From: Isoetes taiwanensis
Lineage: Eukaryota > Streptophyta > Lycopodiopsida > Isoetales > Isoetaceae
Assembly (NCBI GenBank): GCA_021234155.1
Contig: JAJEKV010000757.1
Span: forward strand, 1-64,000
Length of the DNA stretch: 64,000 bases
Direction of reading: 5' to 3'
A program made the translations under genes and the position numbers. This document shows positions 1 to 11,591 of this stretch, piece by piece (the stretch's first letter is position 1; every line of letters starts with the position of its first letter). The notes under the pieces were generated by a model that was not told the origin of the DNA, ran no database searches, and worked only from the letters and a program-made list of their open reading frames with translations.

Positions 1-640
1 TGAGAAAATGGATACTCACGCAACATTTAGCATCTCTATATTATCACGAGAGATAAGTTGTTGAGTACAAGATCCATTTTATACATGTTCAACATGTGGT
101 CTGGAATTCACTAAAACTACAAGTTGTTAAGTTAACTGCTTGAATTCAAGCCAACATGGTATCATATAGCATGTTGTTCATTGTTGAGGAAGACAATGTA
201 TTCATGGTTGCCCCTCGAAAGGTGCCGGAGGGGTTATTTGATCTAGCTAGGTTTTGGCCAAGACACCAAAAAAGATCGTTAATCCGGATCTGCGATTGAG
301 GGTCTCACCCTACAGGGGTTCAAAAGGACAATGGTTTCATTTGAAGATACAACACCCCAAGTGAAAGTCTATAGGAGTACAAATAATTGTGACTGATTTG
401 AATGCAACTGTGAACCCCTCACCCATCCAAAGAAGCCGGCCCAAGCTATAGAAGAAGTCAGAACACAAAGACCGGTTATGCACAAACACCGGTTGTGGAA
501 AAACAATCGAACGAAAGTGTACACACCGAAGCACTTAAGGAAGTGGAGTGATTCCATTGGTTGAGGGCAACTTGGGCGAATTTTGCACCAAAAGGAAAGG
601 GCGTAAGAACAAAGAGGGTAAAGGCGGAGGATAGCAAGAT
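1..640. other. Intergenic, nothing recognised
   Basis: Only short ORFs without recognisable motifs occur here. I see no gene, RNA or clear repeat boundary in this stretch. Confidence 0.4.
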
Positions 641-1111
641 GTAAGCAGGGCCCATGGTGAAGACCTTTCGAAAGTATTGAACCTTGAATGTGCCTCGTGG
701 GGGTGTTCCCCAGACAACCGCATAAATGGGTAGAAGCGACTACTCATAAACGCCTAGAGCGTTTTGCTTGATTAGTTAAGGGCATGCCTGTTAGAACGCC
801 ACAGCTGGTATTGTGAAGGCGGTCTCGAAGTTCGAAGTCTCCATGGTGCCTATATGCATGGGTAATTTGGCAAAGTTCGTGAATCATTGTGACATGGTAT
901 GACATAGACATGGTATAGCCTTGGATGCTCGAGGGCAGCATAGTTCTAGTGGGAGAGATGCAACGGCCCATGGTAGACCATTTCAGTATTCCGAACCTTG
1001 AGTGTGCCACAGGTGCCCGGTGACAACGCGATAAATGGGTAGAAGCGACTACTCATAAACGTCTGAAGCCAGTTTTGCTTGATTGGTTAAGGGCATGTCG
1101 GTTAGGAACGT
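640..1111 (+). repeat. Local direct duplication of about 150 bp
   Basis: Two diverged copies lie at about 651-798 and 969-1111, roughly 315 bp apart. Both run from CCATGGT, through a block near 730-752 and 1040-1061 containing ATAAATGGGTAGAAGCGACT, to a TTAAGGGCATG block near 775-785 and 1087-1097. The copies differ by substitutions and small indels, so the duplication is not recent. I recognise no coding or RNA function in the unit. Confidence 0.75.
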
Positions 1112-1544
1112 TAAAAAAGCGCTGTTCGTGCTACAAGAAAAGAGAACAAGAAGTAAACACTGCGGAAAGATGCGAGGGGCGGTCCCGATCATGACACCAC
1201 ACCTATCATAGTGTGTTCTCAAGAAAATCACCTGGCCCCTCGAAGTTTGAGGCGATCTTCAACAAGTGATTGATGCCCTTAATAAACCCTGAAAGTCAAG
1301 GTGGGAAGTGTTGGCCAAGGCCACAACTTAGTGTGTTTTAAAACATTGAATATTGGGTTGATTTTCTTTGTTGCATACACCGGGGATTACCGATTGGTCT
1401 GTTAGGTCGAGAATCCTCGGCCGTTGATCTAAAAGGTTCCCACATTCAACCCATTTTTTCATTTTCATCGGCCATCCCTATTTATTCATGTAGTAATTCT
1501 GTTGTGTAGGTGTTGAGAGGGATGTTCCAACGTACTAAATATTG

Positions 1545-2200
1545 AATTGGGCGAAAAAGATAAACTCATTGTCTTGGATTTAAATGGTGTGTTGGTAAAA
1601 CTTTTGGTGCAAATGAACACATCGCTTGGAATCAGGGATTGACAAATGACATACACACCATGAAGAAAGTGATATTGAGATGGAAGCTTGTTCTTCTTGA
1701 AGACTTTGTTACGTAAGTGTTGTGTTGGTATATGGTCATCAATGCAACTCTCTAATGTGGAAGATGTGCCGCAAAGTACTGCGTCCGATTTGAGGGAATG
1801 ATTTCTATTTGTATGGGGGACAGGAAAATGTGTGAAGCCAGTTTTCACCACCCTTAACAAACTGGTATCAGCCATGATGAAGCCACTTTGGGAAAATATA
1901 TGAGTCATACTTAAGATTCAAAGGTAAGACTCTTGCTTGATGATTCATTATACAAGTCTTACTTAGCAGCCCCCGGAAACGCGCTAGTACCGCGCATTCA
2001 AGATGGATGTCCGGTGATCGTCTCACCCCAAAGATAGGCTGAATACCGCAGCCAAGACCGGAGGAAAAAAAAACAGTTACCGGGTGAAGAACACACACGG
2101 ATGCATGCCCGGCCTATGACGATAGAAAAGATTATGAAGCTATGCTTGCGAAAAGACTTTAGAAAAACAATTGCGTTGTGCAACCTTTGTGAATGAGGAA
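1545..2200 (+). pseudogene. HAD phosphatase-like (FCP1/SCP/NIF type) remnant, copy 1
   Basis: Three in-order blocks of a CTD-phosphatase-like HAD domain are readable, but in shifting frames. Motif I is LIVLDLNGVLVK at about 1562-1600, with the nucleophile Asp in DLNGV. A middle block reads VGIWSSMQLSNVEDV at about 1724-1770. The C-terminal block reads LLLDDSLYKSYLAAPGNALV at about 1930-1992, containing the acidic DD pair typical of HAD motif IV. KPVFTTLNKL at about 1840 and RKDYEAMLAKRL near 2130 fit between and after them. Frameshifts and stops separate the blocks, so this is a pseudogene or a badly decayed element ORF. The family dephosphorylates phosphoserine or threonine on proteins; activity here is not expected. 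A related ORF lies on the other strand at 42318-41783. Confidence 0.7.
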
Positions 2201-3190
2201 TTGAGAAGGTTTATGGTGATGAACATTGTCATCCTCCATTATCGTGATTAAGCCCCGAGAGACATTTATGATTATTGGCCCGATTGTCATTTATTTAGGC
2301 CAAGGAATCCTACACTTTTTCATGTACCATCTTTATCTTATATTAATTTAAGAATGTTTTTGCTATATTGTTTATATAGTTCAATGCAGACTTGTCTATA
2401 AATTTTTGCTATATTGTTTATATCTAGTTCAATGTCGACCTAAGGGTGCTTAAAACTTATCAAGTGCTTAAAAAAAATTGTTTTGCAAGTGCTAGTCTGG
2501 TATGAGTCTTAATGGCAGATAACGCTTAATCGTCATGCAGTGGCTGAGGTTACTAAGTATGTAGTTGTTTAACGCTAGAAAGCCATTGCGTATGTTAATG
2601 TCATCAAGTGCTTCTTGCCATGCGATTAAGGTAAGATGCTTATCGTTATGCTACATAAGTTTAAAACTAGATGTTCATTGCATAAGTGCTCGTGTTAACT
2701 AGTGCATTGAAAACCAGTGTTCATTGTACAAGAATTCAATGTTTTGTCACATGCATGGATAATAGAAGTAAGAACGTTTTGATCAAAAACTTTTTTTCAT
2801 TCAAAATATGGCCAAAGCCCTGCTTTGTTGGTATACATAACAATCTTTTTGAAAATGAAATGCCCGAGGCTTCAACTATTCACAAATAAAAGCCCCGAGG
2901 CTTGGCAAATCATATACAAAAAGCCCCAGAGGGCAATCTGGAGGCAACTGAGGTGACATTCCGCAGGCAATCTGGAGGCAATTTGGAGGCAAGAACAATT
3001 AAAAAAGCCGGAGGCAAGTCGGAGGCCCTTCATTCATTTGCATCACCATCTCCCAACACAAAAATTAATTGATTAAGAAGTTTGATTAATAAAAAATTGA
3101 TTAAGAAAACAAATAAAACATGCATACCATTTATGAGCGCCATGAACTCCTCTCCATGGATTCGCCTTCAATTTCTGCTTCTTCTTCTTC
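2200..3190. other. Intergenic; short GGAGGCAA-rich tandem patch
   Basis: No gene is recognised. Around 2880-3030 there is a degenerate run of short direct repeats built on AGCCCCGAGG and on GGAGGCAA (for example CAATCTGGAGGCAA twice). The rest is AT-rich intergenic DNA. Confidence 0.5.
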
Positions 3191-3590
3191 TTCAAGTTAG
3201 ACCACTGTCTCCTTCTTCTTCCCCTTCCCACCCTTCAAGAACGGGCCGTGACATAGTCCCCGCGGAAAGTTCTTCCGATTCCTCATTTTTCGATTCCTCA
3301 TAAGAAGAATCAAAATGAGGAATCGAAGAATCGAAAAATGTTGAGGCGGAGGAGTGGGCGAGGAGGAGGCAAGTAGAGTGGGGGTGGTGGGAAGAGTGGA
3401 GGGAACACCTCTTTGAGGCCAAGTGCCTCTTGGAGGTCACCTCCTCGCTAGTCGCGACGTTTTTATGGCTTGGGGCGAAGGATTGGGGCGGAGGAATTGG
3501 GAAGGATTGGAGGAGGAATTGGGCGTAAGAATGGGGCGGAGAATGGAGCGCGGAGCTTTGTAAGAAGAGCTTATGCTTAGGCACCTAGTG
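3190..3590. other. Low-complexity stretch with a fold-back
   Basis: A CTTCTTCTTC run is followed at about 3279-3350 by an imperfect inverted repeat: GATTCCTCA...CGATTCCTCAT faces ATGAGGAATCGAAGAATCG. The 130-codon minus-strand ORF across it (3584-3192) is rich in S, H, P and E and has no recognised domain. It may be a chance product of the biased composition. Confidence 0.4.
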
Positions 3591-4310
3591 CTTAAAACCT
3601 ATGCTTAGGCCCGCGATTGTCTGAAAAAACCTCACACGCACGTAACAATTAATTCGTAACAAAGCTTAAATATTTCAGATGACGGTCGAATTGACACATG
3701 TCACATCGAGGAAATGCCTTGACAATATAATTTTGCCAAGAATGTTGGGATAGTGATGGTACCAAAATAAATAATTGAATCTTATTCCAATGTTACAAAA
3801 TGTACATTCTTAAACAACAATTCAATCTTCATTTCGGCAAATGGGTCCATGCACACCACCCCTTGTGCATCCTCACTATTATTAATATATATACAAATGT
3901 GTGCTTTACGTGCTTAGGTCTTTGGAAGAACAAATCACTTGAAAAGAATTACATCAATTTGGTTTAAGTGTCAAAGAATTACAATGTTATTGGGAGATTG
4001 GCCATATTTTTTTCATGGGTCTCTGTGAAATTTTGTACATGTCTATGCCTTCTATTTTGTCCATATCAATTTTGGATATCTTACCACATGGTCGCAACGA
4101 GAGGCTTGGTTGTTTAGTGAGCAATATCTCATTGAAATTACCCAAGAATTGATAATACAAATCCACTTAAGATAACCTCATGCACTCCAAATTCTTTGCC
4201 CCCATCCATCTTTGTATGAATCTTTAAGTGTGCATTTGGGTTACGTGCACTTGAGGATGTAGAAGTCCACACTCTCTCGAATTGTCTACCTCGGCATTCA
4301 CCGCAAAATT
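3590..4310. other. Intergenic, nothing recognised
   Basis: AT-rich DNA without a supported gene. It lies downstream of the minus-strand transposase remnant and may contain that element's 3' end, but I could not find a terminal repeat. Confidence 0.3.
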
Positions 4311-4311
4311 A

Positions 4312-6366
4312 TCACCTACCTCTACCAAATTCTTCGATCCATTCATTGGCTTGTTCAAGAGTCTCCTTTTTTCTTCTCAACTCTGTTTTAAGTTGGTTAC
4401 CTCCCACTTTCCAAAATCTACTGTTGATGCATGGGAGTCCCAATTGATCCATGCAAAACAAGCGTAAAACATGACGGACATCTATGAGCAAGCCTGTTTG
4501 GTCTACCTCTCTGGACAGTCTGATATAGTGAATCTTCTTTGTGCCTTTAAGTGTTTCAATTTCCATATCCTTGCATGTTTGCAACAGTTCAATTTTCAAA
4601 AATATCTTTTGATCTCATTTGTTTCATGGCGGGTAGGCTGCTGAAAATATATACGTAAATTTTACAATATCTTTAGCATGCCTGGGTTGCACACCATTGG
4701 GTTTGAGTTGTTCCTTACTTAGCAGCCTTTTGATGCAAAGACCTGCACCATCATGTTCACCTTTACCATGAGCGTTGGCAAAGTAGTTCCACACTATTTC
4801 CTTGTCATTCATTGACCGCCTAAGAAAAGAAAAAAGGTTTCTTTGACTTGAATTGTGATAAGCGACCATCACTCCAAACCCAATGCTTCTCATACTCTAT
4901 TTCCTTTCCTTAAGCCATGCAACATGCTTTTGTAGGCAGATGTTCCACAAATAATGAGTCATGCACTTTATCATCGAAATGCAAAAGTGAGTCTCTTTTA
5001 TGATCTTCCTACCATTGTTGAGTCTATTCCCGATCCGCTCCAACTTACTTTTTTTTCTTCTTTGGATGCCTTTTCTTCTTACATGACAGAACAGAATATT
5101 AGCACTTTTGTCATGTCTATATGTTATGTGAACAAGTATAGAAACTTGGTCTGTATGCGGTCAGCATTGACCGGGGCTCATTCTCGATCTTGATGCTGTA
5201 ATTTTCACCAAAAGTCAATAACGAGATACAATTGTATCTTTCGAAATGATGACACACACCTGTTTAAACTGATTGGCGCCAATGTGCTATGTAATTGTGT
5301 GGAATAAAATCTGATATTACCTTCTTCACATCCTCTTCAAACTCTTTGGGACTTCTCTCCTTCCTCATTACTAATCTTAAGACGGTGTTTGTACCTCAAA
5401 AGCCTTTCTTGGATCCTGAATTCTCTGGTTCTGGTCCATTGTGTTGCTTTTCAAATGTCTTCCAAGTAACTAGTAATGAACCCATGCCATCCATTTCCTG
5501 TAGACATTTTCTAATTCTATCCAACCCATATTTTTTACACGCCAACATCAGCGGTTATGATCAAACCCTCCTCATCATCACCTTTCTTTGCAAACCACTT
5601 GTCTCCATAAATCACCGGGTGCACTTGATTGTATGCTCCTTGATCGCACATGCGGGCCAGGGCCACAAATATCACAGTGGCGGTTGCAATTGTCATGAAC
5701 TCCCACCGATTTTCTGGTGTTGTTCAATCCCCCGCATGATGTATTCAAATTTCAAGTGGTAGATGCAACAAAGATGTATGCCTTTCACACATCCTCCTTA
5801 CAAAACTCGGTTTCAACCTCTCAAAAGTACGCAGATGCAATTTTGATATGAGGATTTTCCTCTCTAAACCTAAGGTAGAATTGTAAAGCTGTAGGAAATC
5901 GTGGAATGCCAAATAAATGCTACATATAATGAACCCTACGTTATACAATATAGGATGAATACTTACTTGGTTGACTTCAAGAACGTGGAATGGATGTTCC
6001 ATCTTTATTCATCTCCGATACATACCTCCTCACGTCTTTCTTGTATGGAGAAACTCTTGTATTTTCTATCCATAACTTGAGAACAGCTTTCTATTGTAAT
6101 CTAACATGCTATCCATGTTTCCTCCTCCGAACATTGACCAAGGTCCTTCCCTTTGTTAGCTTGCACCCTTCTTTGAAAAGCATTTGAAATTGTTTTTCCG
6201 GGGATGCCGAGCAAACTGCCACCATTTGATTCAATGGCTTGACACCATTTGTACCCGCTGGCGCCATTATCGGGGTGGACTTCCTTGCACGAAGCATGTC
6301 ATGATTCCTCTCATACTTATGTTCTTGCATTGTTTCCTTCAAATTCTTCACCATTTGCTCGGCCAT
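4312..6366 (-). pseudogene. DNA-transposon transposase remnant, HGKG-x-x-DG family (minus copy)
   Basis: Read on the minus strand, conserved pieces of one large protein appear in order but in several frames. MAEQMVKNLKETMQEHKYER begins at 6366. RTFERLKPSFVRRMCERH is at about 5840-5780. A Cys-rich block HDNCNRHCDICGP lies near 5700-5660. The key block NYFANAHGKGEHDGAGLCIK is near 4790-4730, and a C-terminal block KGTKKIHYIRLSR is near 4550-4510. The same blocks occur in the same order in the plus-strand gene at 14519-17030: RRFECLKPLFVRRLKDKWKH, KCKCSIC, HGKGEHDGWSRVIKR and CTKKIHTIRPYR. That identifies both as one transposon family. HGKG-x-x-DG-x-G proteins recur as uncharacterised transposase-like ORFs in plants and animals. 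Multiple frameshifts make this copy inactive. Confidence 0.75.
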
Positions 6367-6453
6367 AGTAACCTGCTTAGATTTTTTTATAGAAGCAATT
6401 GGTAAATCCCTTGCCCTTCAAAGAAGACTGTCAATCATTGTCATCAACATTTA

Positions 6454-6483
6454 ACAAGGTGACGGTGCAAACGCACTAATGAC
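6454..6483 (+). repeat. Left terminal inverted repeat of the 3.9-kb element
   Basis: Thirty bases beginning ACAAGGTGAC and ending CACTAATGAC. They pair with 10336-10365 in inverted orientation with four mismatches. Confidence 0.7.
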
Positions 6484-6820
6484 CTGTGGTGCAATTGCAG
6501 ATTCCTTTTTCAAAAACACCAAAATTTGGTACTTTTGGCATATTTTTTAAAACATAAGAACAAAAAAAAAGGTTGCACATTGAAAAGAACCATTTTTGGA
6601 GTGCGTGAAAATATTGTGGTCAAAGTAGAACAAAAAATGGGCTTTTATGATACAAGATTGCAAAATACATTACACATAGCCTATGCTACATACAGAGAAA
6701 GACACATTAGTTCAAATACGTATGAGAGATATAAGCTCATGAAAATGTAATCATCACATTTGCATTAAACAAGGCCAATTTCGTTTTTAAGCGTCAAGCC
6801 GGAACCTTTTGAATAGCGAT

Positions 6821-6840
6821 TTGTCTATGCGCATAGACAA
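6821..6840. repeat. Perfect 20-bp palindrome
   Basis: TTGTCTATGCGCATAGACAA is its own reverse complement. Related ATGCGCATAG or GCACGCATAG motifs recur inside the same element near 8958, 8990, 9375, 9438, 9931 and 9998. They may be subterminal binding sites, as in other plant DNA transposons. Confidence 0.7.
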
Positions 6841-7050
6841 AGATAGTCAATTTTAAGTACTCTAGAAAGAATGCAAGTCAAATAATAAATAATAATGGCA
6901 TTTTGAAAACCCGATTAGGTCGAAGAGTTTTAAATATCAAGTGGAACTTGCTTAGCATGAAGGTTTTTCTTTGTTGTTGTCATCTTCATCAATCGTTTTA
7001 ACAGTGGTATCAAGTGGATTCCCTTTTCAAATTTAAAATTCATGCCTGTT

Positions 7051-7545
7051 TTAGGGTCTCAGATGTAAACTTTGTTTAAAAGGACTAATTAAACTTTGTT
7101 TCACCAACTCTGGTTTGCATCCTTTCTCTGCTAATCCCTCAAAGACTTTGTATGCAAGGCTCGCAGTGTCCTCAAATATTTTAACAATACCCTTAATCTT
7201 ATTTGCTTCGGCATAATTTTTAATGAGAGCTTCAAAATGTTCTTCTACTTTTGCTACTTTACCATGGCATGTTAATAGCATCTTGAATGTTTCAGAATCG
7301 CTTGCATTGATCATTCTCGCATTTCATTCAAGAAGCATTCAACTAACCCAAACTTTTTGTTCTCGTAAACCAAATATTCCAACAAAGACATTGTAATCAT
7401 ATATAGCAGGTTGATATGCAAGCATCTTTTTAGTCCATTCAAAAAAATTAAATGATGCATCAACATCCTCTTGGTTTTGCATTTCCTTCCAAATGTTTTC
7501 AAGGCTTAGCCCTCGCAAAACATCTGCTTTGTAGAATTTTGTCAC
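7051..7545 (-). pseudogene. P-class PPR gene fragment
   Basis: The minus strand from 7545 reads MTKFYKADVLRGLSLENIWK, then DASFNFFEWTKKMLAYQPAI and YDYNVFVGIFGL. After a frameshift it continues KKFGLVECFLNEMRE, and finally a helical block ending SLAYKVFEGLAEKGCKPELV before the reading frame degrades. The order (FFEW, YxYNVFVGIFG, VECFLNEM, AYKVFEGLAEKGCKP) is typical of the N-terminal part and first repeats of a P-class pentatricopeptide-repeat protein, which binds organellar RNA. Only a few repeats remain, frames shift, and there is no targeting peptide or C-terminus. It lies inside the 6454-10365 TIR element, so it is probably a captured fragment. Confidence 0.7.
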
Positions 7546-7915
7546 TCAAAGCAAGTTGGGCGATTCGTCCCACACGTGTTTTGTCTTATGACAAATGAGA
7601 AACTGCAATGTGTATAATCCCGACAAACAACCCGGGAGAGTGACATGCATACCAGGAAGGGACAATAAATGTAGCCGATGTAATCCTGACTCGCCCTATT
7701 AGTTCGCGGGCTTAAGGCAACCGTGATCTTTCAAACACTCGGTGCATAAGATTGTTATTATTAGAGCTTACGAAAGAACCGTGGAACATGCCAAAATTCG
7801 GGGCTCATTAGAAATATATAGCAAATAAATTATCTACAAATAGCAAACACGAATGCCATATTCCTGCCTCACTGCTTCCTAAAACCAAATACTTAAGAGC
7901 TCATGACTATGCAAA

Positions 7916-8284
7916 CTAACCTGTTTTGGTCAAGTTCCAGAGGCCTTCCACAATTTGTACAACCAATGCAGACCATCCTTCCCATGACATCAAAACTTTC
8001 TTTAACAAATGGAAGTTTGATTTCTCACAATCTGACCAACCTGAAATGGCCCTAGTGTAAAGTTCAAGCTCTTGAGAACCACTTGGGTTTAGGGCGACAC
8101 CAACCTTTTCGATTAACTTAACTGCAATATTCATCAAGGCTTGTGAAATGGCTCTATCTTCTTCTGAAAACCCCTTGTAATCTTGCACCTGTTTTAATGT
8201 CTCAAATGTAAACGCTTTTAAAGGCAAGTTGTTGTTCCAGGAACAAAGCAAGTACAGGCATCTGGCTCTAGAAATTACTTGCAA
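7916..8284 (-). pseudogene. Captured exon-like ORF of unknown family
   Basis: A 122-codon minus-strand ORF whose composition looks genuinely coding: amphipathic helices with EEDRAISQALMNIAVKLIEK, then LELYTRAISGWSDCEKSNFH and VLMSWEGWSALVVQIVEGLW. I do not recognise the family. The methionine start is probably not the real one, because the similarity-like composition fades in the first 25 residues. It may be one or two exons of a larger helical-repeat protein. It sits inside the TIR element next to the PPR fragment, which suggests capture by the element. Confidence 0.4.
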
Positions 8285-8959
8285 AGAGAAGAAATAACTC
8301 AGAATATCTCAAATTTTTACCTGAAAGTGCTTGCAAAATCATCAAAATCCACCTGCGAAATCACCTTCTAAATCACCTCAAACCTCATTTTACAAAAGAG
8401 AAAGGACCAAATTTATCTGCAAGATTGCCCCATAATGCTTTTCCATAAGTTTTCAGAGTAGAAACGGCAGAACTATGAGATCAATAGCTAGAATCTTCTT
8501 ACCTCGAAATCATGCTAGGGTTAGAGAAATACATAAGTAATCTTCTTTGAAAAAAGCTCTTGGTAAGAGGTGTGATTTCAAGATCCCGCCTCCAAAGCCC
8601 TACTACTACATTAGGCACGCTTTTACGTGAACAAAGCCTTAAAAATAATACTTTCGAACATAAGCACAACAAAAGAAGGAAGAGCTCGCCAAAGCTTTAG
8701 ATCCTAGCAAGACCTTCCCTTGCAAGGCGCCAAGACCTCAAAAAACCGCAAGACCCTCCCACTGCAAGACCTCCAATTCTGTGTCTTCGAAAGATCTTCC
8801 TCCCATTCAAGATCCTTGTGTCTTCCGCAAGATCTTCCTCCAGATTCGGTTGTCTTCCAAGAATCGCCTCTCCGATTCAAGGCTCAAAGCAAGATGTGCC
8901 GACAGTTAATGGGAAAGCTTAGGTCCGGCTGGAAAAAAAAAACTTTTGCCCTATCTTGG

Positions 8960-9470
8960 CGCGCATAGCATCGAAAAATTTGCCCATGCGGCGCATAGCC
9001 CCCCCTACCTACCATGTTACCTCCTACCTACCCATTTTTTTCTACCATGTTCTTGTTTCTACCTACCTAGTTTCCTCCCAACCACCATTTTTTTTTTTTA
9101 TTTTTACACAAAAAGGTTGCAATCTAGGTATCCTAACAATATCTTCTTGACTATGCCTACTATGAGCACTTAGCTTGACAACATTTTGGTGTTCAAAGTG
9201 ACAACTCGTGTCTTCAAGTTGGTTCTACTTAGATAGCTCAGTAACATTGTCTTCCTTAGCCAGGGGTATACAAATGCATAACGTTGTGCTAAGTCATGAT
9301 ATTTTGCATTATTGTTAATTCTTTAACACTCTTTCCAATGGTTCACACTCTTGTGTAGTCACAGTGCTCGCGCGGATAGCCTCACAATGCTTTAACAAAC
9401 ATCCACTACATCACATATTGTTGTGTAGTCATAGTGCTATGCACGCATAGCCTCACAATAATTTTAATAT
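8960..9470. repeat. Subterminal repeats with GTAGTCA/ATAGCCTCACAAT units
   Basis: At 9352-9395 and 9423-9470 two related units read TGTGTAGTCA-TAGTGCT...ATAGCCTCACAAT. The second contains GCTATGCACGCATAGC. Further GCGCATAGC motifs occur at about 8960 and 8990. They form part of the palindrome set of the surrounding element. Confidence 0.5.
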
Positions 9471-10374
9471 TATAATAACTTATTTATGAGCCTTGTTGCT
9501 ACTTTCAACGTTGTAAAACGTAAAATTCATGTGACCATGAAATGCTTAGGACATTCATCTGAACTTTTGGCAATGTGGTATTCAATATGATTTTTGTAGT
9601 CTCCCAGATTTAGCATGATATCTTAAGTTTGCAAAACACCTAAAACTTAAGTTTTGATACACCAATATGCATATTGAAATCAAGAAATTCATGTTATGGC
9701 ATCACACCCAAAAATGGAAGTTTGCATTTAAAATGGAGGGCAATTTTAAATTTGAACTACAAAAAATGGTAGATGTTTAAGGTGATGACCAGTCTGAAGG
9801 AGTTGATGAGTCTGACGACATTCCAATACCGCTCTTCTTAAAGGCCGTAAGCTACTCGTGTAATTTGAGTATTTGTACAAATTGCACATGACTAGTTTGT
9901 ACAATGTTTGTCTTTCAAACTTAGGATCCCTGCTATGCGCACATAGCATTTTGCAATTTTTGTTTCTTTTTGTGTTTTTTATTTTTGTGCCTTGCCCATG
10001 CACGCATAGCATGTGTGCTGCTCCTTGAGCAATAAAAATGCATACTGCTCCATTTTAATGTTTTTGTCTTCAAAATTTGTCAAGAATTTGCTGGTTGTTT
10101 CATTTTGCCACTTTTTGTATGTGTCCCGAAAACAACTAAATTAGATTATTATTTTTCTACCTAAAATGGGGATGTCAAATTAACAAGACGCCAACTTTTT
10201 GGTAATTTTGAGCCCTAAAATAGCTACCAAATTCGTAAATTTAGGGTCATTTTTTTAATTGACCCCCCAAAAGTGGCAGAATTTAAGGGTATTTTAGGGA
10301 ATCTTTAAAAGATTCCTTTTTGTGGTGCAAACGCAGTCATTAGTGTGTTTGCTAGGTCACCTTGTTATTTGTAC

Positions 10375-10560
10375 TAATTTGGTTGAATACTTCAAAAATT
10401 TCTCCTGAAATTTCTCTTATTCTGCGGTCACTCAGTCTCAATTTCTTATTCTTCTTTGAAGGCGAATCTTTAGAAGGGGAATTCTTCTTCATTGCTACCT
10501 TCTTTGCATACAATCTCGCCTGATCTCTCTTTGCTTTGCATCAATGGCTTTGTAAAGTGA
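10375..10560 (-). pseudogene. Possible displaced 5' part of the minus-strand transposase
   Basis: Read on the minus strand this segment gives AKRDQARLYAKKVAMKKN, a Lys/Ser-rich linker, then LRLSDRRIREISGEIFEVFN just before the right end of the TIR element. On the other side of that element (6453 downward) the minus-strand reading leads into MAEQMVKNLKETMQEHKYER. This is consistent with one transposase gene split by the insertion. The call rests on position and coding character, not on recognised similarity. Confidence 0.4.
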
Positions 10561-11590
10561 ATGGGGAAAGGAATTGGTTTCATCTATCTCGATTACATTG
10601 TATTGCAAAATTGGTGTGGGCAAATTGTTGAATTTTGTTCGGGCAATTCTTGGAAACAATTAGTCCCTCCATTTTGCTTGAATTCAAGATGGGTAAGCCC
10701 GCCATCCACGAATATGGCGGCTTTCAGGAGGCATTCATGTTTCCGGCACCATTCAAGCTCATGATTCTCTCAACCTGTCATTTGACGGGTGCGCACCCTA
10801 CATGTCAATTGATCAATCACGCACGTCGTGTTTAAAACACGCCGATTTTAAGCACTTGTAAGCGGCGTCCGGACGGTGATTTTTGCTACCCAGTACCGAT
10901 TTTGCACCCATCAGTTTTATGTAAAAAAACATCATTGCCTGCATATCTAAGTCTGCCGATGATGGATGGTAGCCAAATTTGATAGAATGATAGTGCAAGA
11001 AACACTGATCTTGCCCTCATTCTTGTGAGTTAGGCCGGGGAGCTCTGGTGTCCAAATTCCATTTGCAGCCTGAAGATTTACTAAGGAAAACCTATGGCAG
11101 ATCGTAAATCCAATATGTCTAGTTCATGCAAGGCAAACCCGACAGGAAAAACTATATGCATTATGTGGAACATATCATTTGATTCTAAAATGACCGCTCT
11201 ATTGCTGCAACTTTGATATTCCCAATTCTCTATTAAAGCTTTCCAATGCAACAACGAATCTTAGCTTTCCTACATTCTCCCTTTAAAGAATGGCATTTTC
11301 AATCTAACATGCCCAATTCCTGCCAGAGGGCGCAAAGCAAAGGGAAAGAGAAAATCTGGCAAGTGCGATTCTTGCAATTTATAGCTTTTCCTGTTCAAAG
11401 ATCGATGTATTAGGAGCTTGGAGGTTCGAACCATGCATGGCCGAGTGTTAGTCAATTAGGACTAGGAATGAGCACCCATCTTTGGTCGTGTGAGACCATC
11501 GAAGCCTATGCTTCTTGGCCTTCCTGATTCTGCTTTCTCATGGCCTGGACTGCATTCTAAATTGTGCAATTGACACACTCAGATCCATTG
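10560..11590. other. Intergenic, nothing recognised
   Basis: No convincing coding exon or repeat boundary. A GGTTCGAACC box-B-like sequence occurs near 11406, but I could not fold a tRNA around it. Confidence 0.3.
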
Positions 11591-11591
11591 T

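Larger units (their letters stand above)
6454..10365. mobile_element. 3.9-kb TIR element carrying gene fragments (Pack-type candidate)
   Basis: The ends form a 30-bp inverted repeat with 26 matches. The left end starts ACAAGGTGACGGTGCAAACG and the inverted right end starts ACAAGGTGACCTAGCAAACA; both continue with CACTAATGAC. TA flanks each side (6452-6453 and 10366-10367), so a 2-bp TA target duplication is possible; the flanks also look like TTAA and TTAT, so this is not certain. No transposase is seen inside. Instead the element holds a P-type PPR fragment (7545-7051) and another conserved-looking exon (8284-7916), both on the minus strand. Host-gene pieces inside TIRs are the hallmark of Pack-type elements. 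Its insertion seems to split the minus-strand transposase remnant. Confidence 0.65.

Noticed and set aside
11395-11450. Box-B-like GGTTCGAACC, possible tRNA or SINE head
   Set aside because: No box A at the right distance and no cloverleaf.
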